30,194 bases of DNA, from NCBI GenBank assembly GCA_019648995.1, contig BLXT01003901.1, positions 348,515-378,708 on the forward strand. Direction: 5' to 3'. A model generated the notes under the pieces. The model did not search any database. It saw only the letters and a program-made list of their open reading frames with translations, and had not been told where the DNA came from. This document shows, one piece after another, positions 29,134-30,194 of this stretch. Positions within the stretch are counted from its first letter, which is position 1. Every line of letters begins with the position of its first letter. The position numbers were made by a program, and so were the translations under genes. The stretch comes from Plakobranchus ocellatus (Eukaryota; Mollusca; Gastropoda; Plakobranchidae).

Positions 29134-29391
29134 CTAAGCAAGATCCATGGACGGAAATATGGCTGTTATTAGAGTGGTGCCAAGATGTTCAGTGGAGGCA
29201 CCTTCAAAATCACATCTGGTTCCAATCCCTGCTGCGTCCACTGACAGATACACAATGGAGACTGCTCCACAAAGTTCCTGCAACTTGAAATCATGAACAG
29301 AAGCTGAAGGGACATCACCACGCTTCCCATAATGGCCGTTTTCAAGGCCAACAAAATTTCTTGAAGATGACTTCTGACGACATATAACCAA
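29134..29391 (-). CDS. Unidentified ORF or exon fragment
   Basis: A minus-strand open frame of about 85 codons in a block that is visibly GC-richer than its flanks. It reads like real protein (VPSASVHDFKLQELC, AVSIVYLSVDAAGIGTRCDF, EGASTEHLGTTLITAIF) and ends at TAG. I do not recognise the family. The upstream edge (GTCGTCAG) could be a splice acceptor but has no clear pyrimidine tract. It may be an exon, a decayed transposon piece or a retrocopy fragment. No function is proposed. Confidence 0.35.
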   Translation of the reverse strand: MVICRQKSSSRNFVGLENGHYGKRGDVPSASVHDFKLQELCGAVSIVYLSVDAAGIGTRCDFEGASTEHLGTTLITAIFPSMDLA

Positions 29392-29406
29392 TGCTTTATT
29401 CTCAAT

Positions 29407-29551
29407 CTCTCATTCTTATCTTCTCATTTCTCTATCTCTTTCTAGTTTGTTTAAAGTGCTCTGGTTTTGCAAGAGAGAGAGAAAGACGAGGTGCAGAGAG
29501 AGAGAGAAACGCACACAAGTCGATGAATAGATACCAGTACATAAGAAGACT
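29407..29551. repeat. Direct repeat, copy 1 (145 bp)
   Basis: CTCTCATTCTTATCTTCTCA to CATAAGAAG recurs 286 bases downstream at 29693-29829. Shared blocks include GTTTGTTTAAAGTGCTCTGG, an AGAGAGAGA tract, GACGAGGTGCAGAGAGA and CACACAAGTCGATG. Confidence 0.92.
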
Positions 29552-29692
29552 GTTTTAGTAAATAAATGCTTAAAAACAAGTAAAATGCACGAATGCCTTC
29601 ACTGCATAGGCAGCGGAGCACCATTAATGCTATAGCTCAACTGACCAGGTCACGGTAGTTCCGCATGCGCCTGCCCAACCCTTCACAATACC

Positions 29693-29829
29693 CTCTCATT
29701 CTTATCTTCTCATTTCTCTATCTCTTTATAGTTTGTTTAAAGTGCTCTGGTTTTACAAGAGAGAGAGAGAGACGAGGTGCAGAGAGAAAGAGAAATGCAC
29801 ACAAGTCGATGCATCTGTACATAAGAAGG
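29693..29829. repeat. Direct repeat, copy 2
   Basis: This second copy is slightly shorter, lacking a few bases after GTCGATG. The 140-bp sequence between the copies (about 29552-29692) includes CACGGTAGTTCCGCATGCGC and is not repeated here. The arrangement could be a segmental duplication or two terminal repeats of an unknown insert; no coding part is present. Confidence 0.9.
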
Positions 29830-30194
29830 TAGATAAGTGCAGAGATAGATTGATAGAAAGAAAAAGATAAACGAATATAAACAGCATATTGAATAAAAAT
29901 TAATGATAGATTTGTATTTACCATGTTTATGTATCAATACATATTCAAAAATGATAAATAGCCTGATTAGTAGATTGAAAAAAAAAGATTATCAACCTGT
30001 GGAAATACAATGTAGTAAGATTTTAAGAAACAAATTGATTTTCAAGGCAAAGGAAGGAAATAGCTCTATTCTTCATCAATCAAACTAATGTAACAGAAAA
30101 GGCAAAAAAGAAGATTGAGGATAAAAGAACAGCAGTCACCTTTCCTCTTCATTAACACACTCTTAGTCTTAACATGATTTTACACTGTTACACA
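29830..30194. other. Non-coding AT-rich end of window
   Basis: Nothing recognised. Short open frames on both strands lack any motif. Confidence 0.5.

Noticed and set aside
29552-29692. Small gene between the two direct repeats
   Set aside because: No open frame or RNA motif could be supported in this 140-bp spacer.

Overview
The window looks like metazoan nuclear DNA, most likely from a mollusc and perhaps a gastropod. It is AT-rich and intron-rich, with GT-AG introns and several transposon relics. It is also dusted with TAGATC/AGATCT hexamers, which from general knowledge are common in gastropod genomes. The species assignment is inference; the sequence does not name it.

The only host gene I can reconstruct is a six-coding-exon protein kinase on the + strand (ATG 9982, stop 22450-22452, 391 aa). 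Its exons are 9982-10028, 17424-17496, 17924-18180, 19811-19909, 20109-20280 and 21925-22452. All junctions are GT-AG and the reading frame is kept across every splice. It is a CMGC kinase closest by eye to CDK4/CDK6. It has the glycine loop, catalytic Lys, [11 protein letters not shown], a T-loop TP and the stretch around TLWYRSPE, but no PSTAIRE-like cyclin-binding helix. Its acidic C-terminal tail carries two copies of a VI(I/V)IEDSP motif that resembles SUMO-interacting motifs, one of them forming the last residues of the protein. A strong splice donor 20 nt after the stop suggests a 3'UTR intron, followed by a microsatellite-rich 3'UTR and poly(A) signals at about 23.5-23.65 kb.

Layout. 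1-2570: no recognised gene. 2577-6114: a roughly 3.3 kb RTE-type LINE (minus strand, apurinic endonuclease plus reverse transcriptase, broken frame, ATG-type tail), inserted inside an older tandem duplication. 6599-6866: a foldback element with a tRNA-like pol III core. 7281-7580: a 107-bp tandem repeat. About 9.8-23.6 kb: the kinase gene. Its 7.4 kb first intron holds hexamer repeats, a MITE-like element beside an assembly gap (125 N), a 364-bp tandem duplication and a heavily decayed second LINE. 23.88-28.1 kb: a 4.2 kb array of diverged 110-145 bp repeats. This array is split by a 555-bp internally deleted derivative of the same RTE LINE with a 13-bp target-site duplication. 28.1-30.2 kb: short duplications and one unidentified minus-strand ORF.

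The most noteworthy items are the kinase's SIM-like tail with its divergent cyclin helix, the LINE parent and its minimal non-autonomous derivative in one window, and the foldback element with an internal pol III-like promoter.
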